A stretch of 42,530 nucleotides of DNA from Branchiostoma floridae (lineage: Eukaryota > Chordata > Leptocardii > Amphioxiformes > Branchiostomatidae), in assembly GCF_000003815.2 (NCBI RefSeq), contig NC_049979.1, positions 18,852,911-18,895,440 of the forward strand. The letters are read 5' to 3'. A model generated the notes under the pieces. That model was given only the letters and a program-made list of their open reading frames with translations. It was not told where the DNA came from and searched no databases. Positions 28,501 through 36,000 of the stretch are shown here, in pieces. A program made the position numbers and the translations under genes. Position 1 is the stretch's first letter, and every line of letters starts with the position of its first letter.

Positions 28501-30705
28501 ATTTTTGCAATATTTTCTTTTTGTCGTTGTTTGTTTATGTAGAATGTTTTATGTGTATTGTTTTTCAAAGTATACATCTGTATTTCGTGTCAACAGATAT
28601 CGACCTATCTTGAGAATAGCACCTTCAGAGACGATTTCGTCGGTATAACTGTCCTGGAGTTCCGCAATGGTAGCGTCCTAGCTGATTTTGTAGTACACAT
28701 CAACAGAACTTCCAACGTCAACGAGAGCCACATTAAAGACGCATTCACACAGGGAATTCGAAACAACCCAGGCAGCAACGTGCTCAGCTTTGATCCAGCA
28801 GACCTGTAAGATATAGATCTTAATTGCTCCACTATATGGCATGTGACGGAATGTGTGGCAATTAGTGTGATATTACGTATAGAGTCTTTAGTGGAAATCC
28901 CAATGCGTAAGCACTTATGTATGTACTATACTATCTATACAATGCAAGGAGTATTACATGCTAGCATGTGCTTCAATTTACTTCTTTTATCCATTGAAGA
29001 GAATTCAAAATAGTATGGTATATTACGCGATCGCGTAGGAAGAATGAAAGCAATATCTATCCTCTACCAATTCTGCTTAAGGATGTTGAGCTTAATGTTG
29101 GGATATTTGTTTTCTGTGTTTTCATTTATGCTGTCTCTGTCTGTCTGTCTGATGTTGAAATGTTTTCTTTGAAGATGCTACAAGTCTGGCGGCGAAACTT
29201 CGTACTGCTCATCTGGTAGGTATATCATACACCCCAAAATACATGCATTCATATTTGGTCTCTCATTGGTCACGATGCACCGTATTTTACACTTTGAGTT
29301 AGCTCATAGAAAGTGCAAGTTATCATCGTAAGTGAAATGATCACGCACACACCATCCCACTTTACTCTAGACCCTACTCCACACTGCAAATCTTGATATT
29401 CGACACGAATACCGTAATATGAGTCTATAAAACGTGTCCTCACTCTTCCACGTACTGTTAATTAAAATAGCATGGACATCCTTATCCTTTTACAAATCTT
29501 GGCTACTGACCGTCTATTCGTGTGTGTCAATGTGTGTAGAAAGAGGGTGATCTTTTTAGAACTAAATTATACAGTAGATAACAACATTGAGTAGGAGTTA
29601 AGTATATAATTTTTGGTAATGTTTGGTAAGAATGCAATGACAACAAGAATATACATTTGTCTGATAAATATAACGTGTATTGTAGAGTTATGCATGGATG
29701 GTAAAATCATTGGTTATTCTGTTCTTATTTACATAGTTAAGCAAGTAAATCCGACGGAGGCTGTCCCAGCTACAACGGATCAAATGCTCAGTGGAGGTTA
29801 GTGTCAATGCTATATATCGATCATAGATACATACAAATGACGATGATGTAGCTTTGTGTTCAACGTGACTTTCAAATGGCATGAAGAAGATGTATTTCTA
29901 AACCTCTGTTTTCATTTGGCACTCACTTTCACTGATGTAATGAAGATTTAATTTGGAACCTCTCCTTTTTCGTGCAGCTGTAATTGCTGGCATTGCTCTC
30001 GCGGCCCTGGCAGTGGTTCTGGTTATTGCTGCCATCTTTACAGTTTGGACAAGACAGAACAGGTGTTTTAAACTGTTTTTCATTCATTCTAACATTTCAA
30101 TTGATGACGTTAGAATGATAAAATTTCTAACAAGAGACCCCCTCTACTAGATCGCATTGCACGAAATGCTGTCACTGTCAAAGAACTAGATGTATCAAAT
30201 AGATTCGGTAAATCTAATTCTTCACAATAATATGCGGTTGGAGATGGAACCGGACTCTATTGGCCGAATGTAAAGTTTGGATGAATGTAACAGTTAAGTA
30301 ATGAAGGTTTTGACAGGAATGGCGTAATAAACGCTCGAGTACGCTGTTTGTCAATGTGTCATAGAAGCGATGAAGAAACTACCATTTGTAAAAGTACGTT
30401 TCTAGCTACCGTCGTTAAAAACCTTCTGGCTATGTGTAATATTGTTGTCAAGAGTCTTTCATTTATACCTACTTTGGCCGTTCATAACTTAGGAAGTTCT
30501 GGATGGATTGTAGTGATGTTTGGTACAGTTTTGTGACTGGTTTTGTTTGAACTTGTTTTCCAGGAGAAAAAAGAAGTACGACTCTAGACTTGAGGCCAAG
30601 AACCCTTGGTGGGAAAACTCTCGTCCAACGGTTGAAGCGAGAAGCTTATCACGGCGTAGCGGGACGTCCATGATTGTAAATGATTATGGTTTCAAATATT
30701 ACTGA
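14911..30705 (+). CDS. Gene 2: membrane-tethered mucin with four C-type lectin domains, EGF and SEA (lectin-mucin receptor)
   Basis: Exons by splice signals and frame: 14911-14980, 15557-15658, 18975-19140, 19662-19819, 20610-20651, 21162-21203, 21357-21782, 21879-21929, 22591-22641, 22761-22811, 22946-23371, 23467-23517, 23862-23912, 24737-24787, 24909-25334, 25491-25562, 26367-28103, 28358-28468, 28571(or 28597)-28805, 29175-29215, 29737-29796, 29978-30062 and 30564-30705. With the 28571 acceptor this is 1,549 codons including the stop. Domain order is signal peptide, CTLD-A, Ser/Thr/Pro linkers, CTLD-B, CTLD-C and CTLD-D with linkers between, mucin repeats, EGF, SEA, short linker, one membrane helix and a basic tail. 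The likely role is a type I surface receptor whose lectin head stands off the membrane on a mucin stalk and may be cleaved at SEA. The ligand is unknown. Doubtful points are the mucin exon start, two frame jumps inside it and the SEA junction. Confidence 0.8.
15557..19819 (+). CDS. Gene 2: CTLD-A over three exons (15557-15658, 18975-19140, 19662-19819)
   Basis: Joined, these exons give a six-cysteine CTLD: ACIQHSR, NGICYTF, TDCAAVGG, the core FWIGLEYMD, RWAYTD, then NEWAKGEEPEN, KTC, RDC and GLCQIP. Introns fall inside the TDC codon (phase 1) and in the Arg of QAR (phase 2). At the calcium/sugar site the sequence reads EEPEN for EPN and WGI for WND, so the canonical site is incomplete. It is clearly related to CTLD-B to D (NGICY-F, TDC, ITNN/VTNN, FWIGL, NEWA) but much diverged. 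The first intron is 3.3 kb. Confidence 0.82.
15836..15863. repeat. Perfect 28-bp hairpin in intron of gene 2
   Basis: atgtacacaaat (15836-15847) and atttgtgtacat (15852-15863) are perfect reverse complements around a 4-base loop, aaat. The function is unknown; it could be part of a repeat. Confidence 0.85.
16349..16552. repeat. Long (CA)n microsatellite preceded by an (AGATAC)n tract
   Basis: AGATAC/ATACAG hexamers from about 16349 to 16390 lead into (CA)n from 16392 to 16552, broken only by a few CG and GTATA steps. Cys-Val frames on the minus strand are repeat artefacts. The rest of the intron (15659-18974) shows no exon I can support. Confidence 0.95.
19440..19620. repeat. GC-rich hairpin-forming insert in a CTLD-A intron
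   Basis: A compact GC-rich block in AT-rich intron DNA. It contains imperfect inverted segments (tttgctagccc near 19520 and gggttggctagtaaa near 19565) and ccttcgggtttcctcggggg. It looks like a dispersed repeat, but no target duplication was found and the class is unknown. Confidence 0.3.
20346..20428. repeat. Palindrome cluster built from GTTACAACAATTTTCTTC
   Basis: GTTACAACAATTTTCTTC starts at 20346. Its reverse complement occurs nearly intact ending at 20394 (GAAGAAATTGTTGTAAC) and perfectly ending at 20428 (GAAGAAAATTGTTGTAAC), with another AATTTTCTTC between. Two alternative hairpins share one arm. It lies in the intron before the first linker exon of gene 2. Confidence 0.85.
20610..21203 (+). 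CDS. Gene 2: two Ser/Thr/Pro linker exons (20610-20651, 21162-21203)
   Basis: Two 42-base phase 1-1 exons, VPSPSPSSSALAHTG and ASTTLPQPVATFPPG. Each has a good acceptor (ttactacag, tttctccag) and donor (gtaagg, gtaaga). The ending ATFPPG recurs as TFPPG in the linkers before CTLD-C and CTLD-D. They are likely O-glycosylated spacers between CTLD-A and CTLD-B. Confidence 0.6.
21357..21782 (+). CDS. Gene 2: CTLD-B, single exon
   Basis: A 426-base phase 1-1 exon encodes a whole six-cysteine CTLD: CAPNPEL, NGICYIF, TDCPKFG, HFWIGLIHHPD, NEWAPDQNVTH, NNCATM, WVLENC and YICQI. Potential N-glycosylation sites are NVT and NYS. The EPN position reads PDQN and WND reads WVL, so the canonical sugar site is lost. 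Unlike CTLD-A, no intron interrupts it. Confidence 0.92.
21879..22811 (+). CDS. Gene 2: three 51-base Ser/Thr/Pro linker exons (21879-21929, 22591-22641, 22761-22811)
   Basis: All three are phase 1-1 and 17 codons long: PSTTIAPTTSRTSTVI, SIGRTTPSRSVSTFPPG and STVRTTPSRSAPTFPPG. The last two, and the introns after them, are near-copies of each other and so form a local exon duplication. They join CTLD-B to CTLD-C. Confidence 0.75.
22946..23371 (+). CDS. Gene 2: CTLD-C, single exon
   Basis: A 426-base phase 1-1 exon, about 92% identical to CTLD-B and about 96% to CTLD-D at protein level by eye. Six cysteines are present, with CAPYPEL, SGTCYIL, TDCQQFN, FWIGLIHHPDHNHW, NNCATMSAAH, LENC and YICQI. 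Its upstream intron resembles that before CTLD-D, while its downstream intron is nearly identical to that after CTLD-B, as in a crossover hybrid. NAT and NVT are added glycosylation sites. Confidence 0.92.
23467..24787 (+). CDS. Gene 2: three 51-base Ser/Thr/Pro linker exons (23467-23517, 23862-23912, 24737-24787)
   Basis: The first two, PSTTIAPTTTRTSTVI and ASTTIAPTTTRTPTVI, are duplicates of each other and of the linker after CTLD-B. The third, STVRTTPSRPVPTFPPG, copies the linker before CTLD-C. All are phase 1-1 with matching introns, so any number of copies keeps the frame. Confidence 0.75.
24524..24568 (+). CDS. Gene 2: possible extra linker exon
   Basis: Between cttatgtctccacaacag and gtgagt lie 45 bases in phase 1-1 that would read VIENTTVKKIVPST. 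The homologous intron stretch after CTLD-B (about 22366-22430) has lost both splice sites. It could be a real optional exon or chance. Confidence 0.35.
24909..25334 (+). CDS. Gene 2: CTLD-D, single exon
   Basis: A 426-base phase 1-1 exon with the same six-cysteine layout as CTLD-B and C. Private changes are RAYL, QLIQYP, GLLHHPD, DYFNEW and LEDC. The following intron (gtatgttac) is unlike those after B and C, so this is the end of the duplicated array. The canonical EPN and WND residues are absent here too. Confidence 0.92.
25491..25562 (+). CDS. Gene 2: Thr-rich linker exon after CTLD-D
   Basis: A 72-base phase 1-1 exon between ctctttaacag and gtaagt, reading PTTTTAHITTRVTTSTVAV and then TSSF. 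It is longer than the other linkers and starts like a diverged GPSTTIAPTT unit. It leads into the mucin exon. Confidence 0.65.
26367..28103 (+). CDS. Gene 2: mucin (Pro/Thr/Ser) exon ending in an EGF-like module
   Basis: One large exon, 579 codons from the phase-compatible acceptor gaacag|AA to the donor gtatgt. It holds irregular Thr/Ser-rich sequence, ten 34-residue repeats (26957-27955), and at the end a six-cysteine EGF module: HICSEVCHRYASC, GNCVCDPGYLGNG and SC. It serves as an O-glycosylated stalk. The start is uncertain. The same frame is Pro/Thr/Ser-rich upstream to about 26183 but is stopped by TAA at 26228-26230. An alternative acceptor at 26026 opens a different frame (HEVETSLSFTIRGDL). 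Between about 26478 and 26556 the main frame turns hydrophobic (LILWSHVLLSRQ) while another frame stays Thr-rich, which suggests two compensating indels. Confidence 0.72.
26957..27955 (+). repeat. Mucin minisatellite: ten copies of a 102-bp unit
   Basis: The unit encodes TTRPKSTTKTVTPSPSPS, then PTPLVTTTSKPSTPLP (34 residues). Nine copies follow one another without any length change (the tenth starts at exactly 26957 + 918), and the tenth decays towards its end. Variable residues are few (KTV/KAI/KTI, SPSPT/SPSIT). The 102-base period keeps every frame open, which produces long but meaningless minus-strand frames. Confidence 0.95.
28358..28805 (+). CDS. Gene 2: SEA domain over two exons (28358-28468 and 28571 or 28597 to 28805)
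   Basis: The first exon reads SKELHFEQLLPGRQF, then TNALRNRTSPEFRRLAFLLK. The second contains YLENSTFRDDFVGITVLEF, then RNGSVLADFVVHIN, a typical SEA core with the autoproteolysis-type GSVLA. The join is problematic. The best-placed acceptor (caacag, 28597) puts the second exon out of frame and meets TGA after five codons. The acceptor at 28570 (ttcaaag) keeps frame but inserts about eight residues into the helix. Either an unusual insertion is real or one base is wrong or lost here. The exon exits in phase 2 at gtaaga. Confidence 0.75.
29175..29796 (+). CDS. Gene 2: juxtamembrane exons (29175-29215, 29737-29796)
   Basis: The first small exon (phase 2 to 1) reads CYKSGGETSYCSSG, two cysteines that may form a short loop after SEA. 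The second (phase 1-1) reads KQVNPTEAVPATTDQMLSG, an unstructured spacer just before the membrane helix. Both have consistent phases and acceptable splice sites (gaag|A and acatag|TT). Confidence 0.6.
29978..30062 (+). CDS. Gene 2: transmembrane-helix exon
   Basis: Phase 1 to 2 exon reading VIAGIALAALAVVLVIAA, then IFTVWTRQN. About 23 uninterrupted hydrophobic residues are followed by a basic stop-transfer flank. With the N-terminal signal peptide this makes a type I membrane protein. Confidence 0.85.
30564..30705 (+). CDS. Gene 2: cytoplasmic tail and stop
   Basis: Last exon from ttttccag to TGA 30703-30705, reading RKKKYDSRLEAKNPWWEN, then a Ser/Arg-rich part and the end VNDYGFKYY. It is a short basic tail with four tyrosines and no ITAM or ITIM. 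NPWWEN and the tyrosine-rich C-terminus could be adaptor sites, but this is only suggestive. Confidence 0.8.
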
Positions 30706-30754
30706 CATTGAATTTGCTGTTACAATGTTATATGTCACAAAATGTATATTCTTC

Positions 30755-30767
30755 ATCTATATCTATA

Positions 30768-30819
<52 letters not shown>
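30755..30819. repeat. (ATCTAT)n then (AT)n microsatellite
   Basis: ATCTAT units run into about 49 bases of pure AT, 50 bases after the stop of gene 2 and so probably in its 3' UTR. Confidence 0.95.
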
Positions 30820-30822
<3 letters not shown>

Positions 30823-32589
30823 CTGCACGATCAGTTTTACCAGCTTCGCATGCGCTAGGCACGCGACAGTAGCCTCACAAGGCTTGAGCTTTTCACAACT
30901 GGCTGTAAGCATTCTTTAAAGAGGGTGTCACTATTGTACATGTGTTGTATATGGTGGCAACGAGTTTCACCCTACAATATTTCTACAAAATACGTACTTC
31001 AGTGAGGTCTCGATGCTCAACCCTTTTTGTTATGATTTCATGATTACCCACATGACTATCAACCTAGTGACAAATTTTACACAGAACGAAAGTGTCAAAC
31101 AACGATTTATACATCATTGTCACTATATGTCATATCTATATTTATGCATCCTTCTACGATTATGATAATGATTTCAGTCAAGATATGTGCATGCCAATGT
31201 ATATCCACAAGATATCTATTTGTTGTCTTATCATCTAAATACATGCACAGGTACATGAGTGTACAAGTTGTGGCATCTAAGACCATAAAACAAAACGTTT
31301 TATCTGTTCTAGTTCAGATGTTAATTACTTAATGCTAATCTATGCAATACACGGCCTGTCTATACAATGCACGAACATACTGGCATACATATGTAAGGCA
31401 TCATCTGTAGCATGATTAGGATGCTTAGAAGTAGATTTGAAACATAACTTGGATTTGTAGGCAACTTTCCATCTTTGCACTTAAATGTATCTTATATATA
31501 TGTACCTTGTTGCATACTCAATGTAAGCATTGATGTAAGAGATAGCATATCGTTTTTTTTTGGGGGGGGGGAGCATTAGTGCTTGTCATGTATACTTGAT
31601 AATAAAAATTCATGATTAATACACATGTGCATGCTATTCCATACCTTAAAACATTCTTGTTGTGTATGCGTTCAACAAAGTTTATTATGTTATTGTAAAA
31701 TATATCGACCGACTTAAATATACGATTACTACATAACGTTAACAGTTTCATTAAAATCTATATCAATAAATTTCATGTAGAATAACATATGTCAAGTATG
31801 CTACTGCCACATTTTAGTTTCGATAAATTCTACTTAGTAGATGCCGACTTCCATTTGCAAATTTAAAAATAAATTTTGTAACGTTAAGTAACGCCAAACG
31901 CAATCTCCTGTTCAGTTGTTGTATAAAATGCCACGTACATGCTTACCACTACTTTTTGCCTGCTTATTGGTAACGTAAAGAAGATATTATCTCATTCAAT
32001 TTTATTATGATTACAGTTTTTCACAGTATTACGGTATCCAACGTTACATTAATTTTTCCTGGGGTAATTATTTCCCAAACACTTGCGCCGACCATTAGAT
32101 TTTGTCTTTCAGTTGCTGCTTAGTGTAAACCTGTAGACTTGCCATACTCGTGAGAGTGGCCGTCCATTAGTGTCACCAAATGGTCTGGAAGCTTTATGGC
32201 CCATTTCACTTAGATAACGTCAATCATGCGAATAAAATCATATTTCAAATTTAACGTTACGTTTTCTGCTTATATGACGAACTCAAAATCGGATTTGTAT
32301 GACCTTCTAAAAAAAACAACAACTAACGTTTGATGATTTGATATGTTCAATACGATCCACGATGTGACTGTGATTTGAATTGAAAGAGAGCAAAGTACAC
32401 AAAACTTACAAAATACACCTATTTGCCGCTGAAATTCCTTTGAATTAAGTTAATAAATTTGATAGATTATCAATGCCCCAATTTCACTGAAGCGACAAGG
32501 GAGGAGGTCCAGTTAAAGTCATTAAAGCCGGCCCCGACAGCGAGAAATTAGATTTCAAGTTTCCCGCCCTTTTTGACGTTTGGGCAGAC
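30820..32589. other. 3' UTR and intergenic region between genes 2 and 3
   Basis: AT-rich sequence with no supported gene. A T8-G10 homopolymer pair lies near 31553-31571. From about 32490 the sequence becomes richer in GC as it nears gene 3. Confidence 0.5.
31601..31770 (+). promoter_or_regulatory. Candidate poly(A) signals for gene 2
   Basis: AATAAA occurs at 31601-31606 and 31765-31770, the first canonical signals I find downstream of the stop. They would imply a 3' UTR of about 0.9-1.1 kb. Not proven. Confidence 0.35.
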
Positions 32590-32613
32590 TGACCTTTGAT
32601 CCCCATGACGTCA
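32590..32613 (+). promoter_or_regulatory. DR1 nuclear-receptor-like site next to a perfect CRE, upstream of gene 3
   Basis: tgacctttgatcc (32590-32602) reads in reverse as GGATCAAAGGTCA, close to the HNF4-type DR1 consensus. It also contains CTTTGAT, a TCF/LEF-like core. TGACGTCA (32606-32613), a perfect CREB/ATF site inside the palindrome catgacgtcatg, follows at once. The pair lies 340 bases before the gene 3 ATG. Factor identity and use are inference. Confidence 0.45.
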
Positions 32614-32952
32614 TGACCTGGGTGCTATCATGGCCGACGCCGAGAGAGGAAGTTTGGGATAGTGTCACAAAAAAGTTGTCCAAGCCAGGGCGTTTTCATC
32701 ATTTTCTTCTCACATCGGCGACTTTATCAATCAGAACACCAAGTAGCAGACATTCAGACAGCCAAGACGTAGTCCCTAGGGAACAGACAACCTCCAAACG
32801 GACGTTTAACTAACGCTTCTGGGTAACGCTGTGACAAATTTTTGAGCAGGGACGTCAGTGTTTTGTGTTTGTGTACACAGTCTTGTCTTGAGGGAAGAAC
32901 CTGAGTCACTCTTTTCTGTCTACGCAACTCTTTTGTGCAAAATTGATCAGAA

Positions 32953-33016
32953 ATGCTGCTAGCAACCGCTGTGTTATGTTTCACCTTGGTCGTCCAACTC
33001 TTCGGAGAAGGGAAAG
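32953..33016 (+). CDS. Gene 3: signal-peptide exon
   Basis: ATG begins MLLATAVLCFTLVVQLFG, then EGK and a phase-1 exit at AAA G|gtgagt. It has a hydrophobic core with small and polar residues after it, as for secreted proteins. The preceding bases, cagaaATG, give an acceptable start context. Confidence 0.75.
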
Positions 33017-36000
33017 GTGAGTGGAACCTTCCATTAGTAATTTTACTCCACTTCCTCCAGGTGTTTCCGTTTGTCTCCTAACTAGTCACTATCTATGATA
33101 TTTTAGAAACACGACATTCACACGTCTGCTTTACGACAAACCTATAAAACTATAATCAAACAGAATTTATGTCAATTTTTTAATGTAGAAAGGGAATGTA
33201 CATTTTTTAGACGTTACCTGTAAGTTCTTTTGTTCAGCACATTTTTTTTCATTCAGGTGGCCCAGTCTTTTGTTTCCGAATTTAAAGTGGTGCAACTTGA
33301 CTCACTTCTTTTGTTCATTGAAGACGTGATGTGAATATAGGATGTGACATAAACAACTGAATACTGGAGAAAAAAACTGGATTAGAAGTACACGAATGTA
33401 GACTATTCATGCAGTGTTTTTTAACAAGTAATATTACTTGTGCAATATGGTTTTACTTAAGAAGAAAAACAATGCTACAAAGAAAGTACAAAGTGTTTTC
33501 AGGAGTGTCTTGAACACCTTTTGAAATTGTGCATACTTAACTGTTACATGTACTTACATAGTTGCATACATACATTATACGTATCTGGCTGTTCATCGTC
33601 ATGCCTGCACTAAATGTAATTGTATCTGTCAGAATAAACCACAGACAAGTAACTGCCCTTCAGTTTAGAGGTAACAGCACATAACACATAACAATCAGAC
33701 ACATGTGAGCATGTGGTTCCATGTAGTTTTACAGCAAGTAACTTGTGTTTGTAGCAAGGTAATTTGGAATTACTTAATTCCTTTTGTAAAGATCTGCAAC
33801 GTTTTCTAATTATGCAATTTGAAATATTGTTATTTATATAATAGTGTTAAACTTGGGTGAGACACAAAGTCAAGTTTTGGTGTTGTTTAACAAGTCCAGG
33901 TTAAAATTCTGTAGTATTGAGGGAGGGCAGGGGGGCAACTCTGCTCTACATCCAGTAGTTTTGTAGCGAGTAGCCAACGAACTTGATTATGTTGATATAT
34001 GTAATGTAAAGAATAAAAGTTTGTCAACTATCGCTGGTCTGATGGCACGTGAGGGGCAAGAAAAAGTATTTCACACCAATCTATTGTTGTACATAGCATG
34101 GCATTACATTTGTAATTTTATTTGTATGACATGCAGTTTTTAAATGACAACAATATCATCATCATCATCATGACAACATGTTCCAAATACCAGTTTGCAA
34201 ACCACATCATCAGATCTATGATATATAGTATGATATAATGTTCCACCAACAATCTCTATCGAAAACTCCCACCCTGACCTGTGAATCAGAGATATGATTA
34301 TGACGCTGGTGAATTCTGGATCAGTTGATAAGTGACTTTGCCTGAATTCTCTAAGATGTTGTCAATGCTGCAGATGTAAATGTGATTTGATGCCTCACCC
34401 CTCCATTTTTGTTTCCGGACATGTTGCAGGGCTTCCTTGTTGTTGGAGGGCTTGATTGAAATCTTGAAAATGTTTGAATTGCTCCACAAATTTTAGACTT
34501 AAATGTACACAAGGAGAATATAAATAGAAAATAAGCATAGTATCCATCTGGCCAGGGTACCTACCTACCTACCTAGTCCCTTGACCTCCAGGTTGTTGGG
34601 GGGACAAGGTAGACGATCGAGAGTTGCCTCGAGGTTTGTCTATCCCAGGGTACTTTAACTTAATTTACATTTTGCATACACAATGGTACTGTAGCTTCTT
34701 TATCATTTCTGTCCCCCATGAAATTGATTGGAAACTTGCACCTTCAATGTCATATTGTGCCACTATCCTTCAGTGGTTAATTACACAGTAAAAAAATATT
34801 TTATTGATAAACAATTTAGTACATAGCATCTGACTGCGTGTATAGTTACATACTCATAAATCACCTCTGTATTTTTTGTATCAAATACTTTGATGGAGAA
34901 AAGTATTTTCAAGCCTTGCAGGATTAACTTCAATGTTTGACTAAAGATAGGCTGTCACAACTATTGCTAGTCTCGAGTCTACCATTGAGAGCTATGAAAA
35001 GGGCATTACTTAATCTCATGGCAGTGTGGTTGCTACTGTGTACACAAAACGCCCCAAAACAAATAACCCCAAACTCGTGGTTTGCGAATGAGTCTTGAAA
35101 TAAACAACGTTGCGCATGTTACATAAGCAAGAAAAACAGAAACTGGCCGTCTAGAAATGTTGTATAATATATACACCACATTTTTTTCATGTGTTTGAAA
35201 ACATATTACGTATATGTATAGTGTATCATAAGTAGTCACTGGTATATGATACTGCTTGGGTACTGTGTATGCTAAAAATACTGGTAGCTCCAGTCTCGGT
35301 CTGTTTGACTAAATGTCATGTGGCAGTTTTAGAGAAGGGGAACATACACACTGACGTACATGTAGGTCAACGACCTGAACACTTCTGCTTGTATTGTACA
35401 TTTTGGGCCATTCATTCAATATTGATCTGCAATATTGATATCAATTCTCCTTGCTTTATATTATCATGATATCGTGAATGAACTTAGCCAGCAATATTCA
35501 TAGAAAAATTTTACTTTCTTTATTTGTTGCTTCTCGGATTTGTTCGGAAAAAAATAGGACCGATAGGTTGAAAAAGAAGAAGATATACGGCTTAAATAAC
35601 ACAATAAAACAACAGCCTGAGGAGTTTAATGGCACATTTTATACAATGAATGCCTTACTTTGATTTGTTACTAATGTTCTGAATAAAAGGCATTGTGGAT
35701 AGACTGAAATCATGTGTATGTGGCTCTGAAATTCTGAATGGTAATATTCACATGTTTGTGATGGCAAAACCTGCTATATTGTTTCTCAGGGCTTGGACAG
35801 GCACAAAAATGGACAGGCACATCTGACAAGCAACAAGTAAGATTTGAAAGGCTAAAAACTTATGTTTGATAGAAGAAAATTTACTTTTCTTTGACAAAGT
35901 ATAAAAATAATTTCCTATGTGTAGGATTTGCCAGAATATAAAATGCTAGCACCTGTCAATGGTACAGCAAGACCTGAGAAAAAAAAAATAGTTATGCATG

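Noticed and set aside
32580-32813. 77-codon frame upstream of gene 3
   Set aside because: It overlaps the proposed promoter motifs and has no domain. It could at most be an upstream open frame in the leader.
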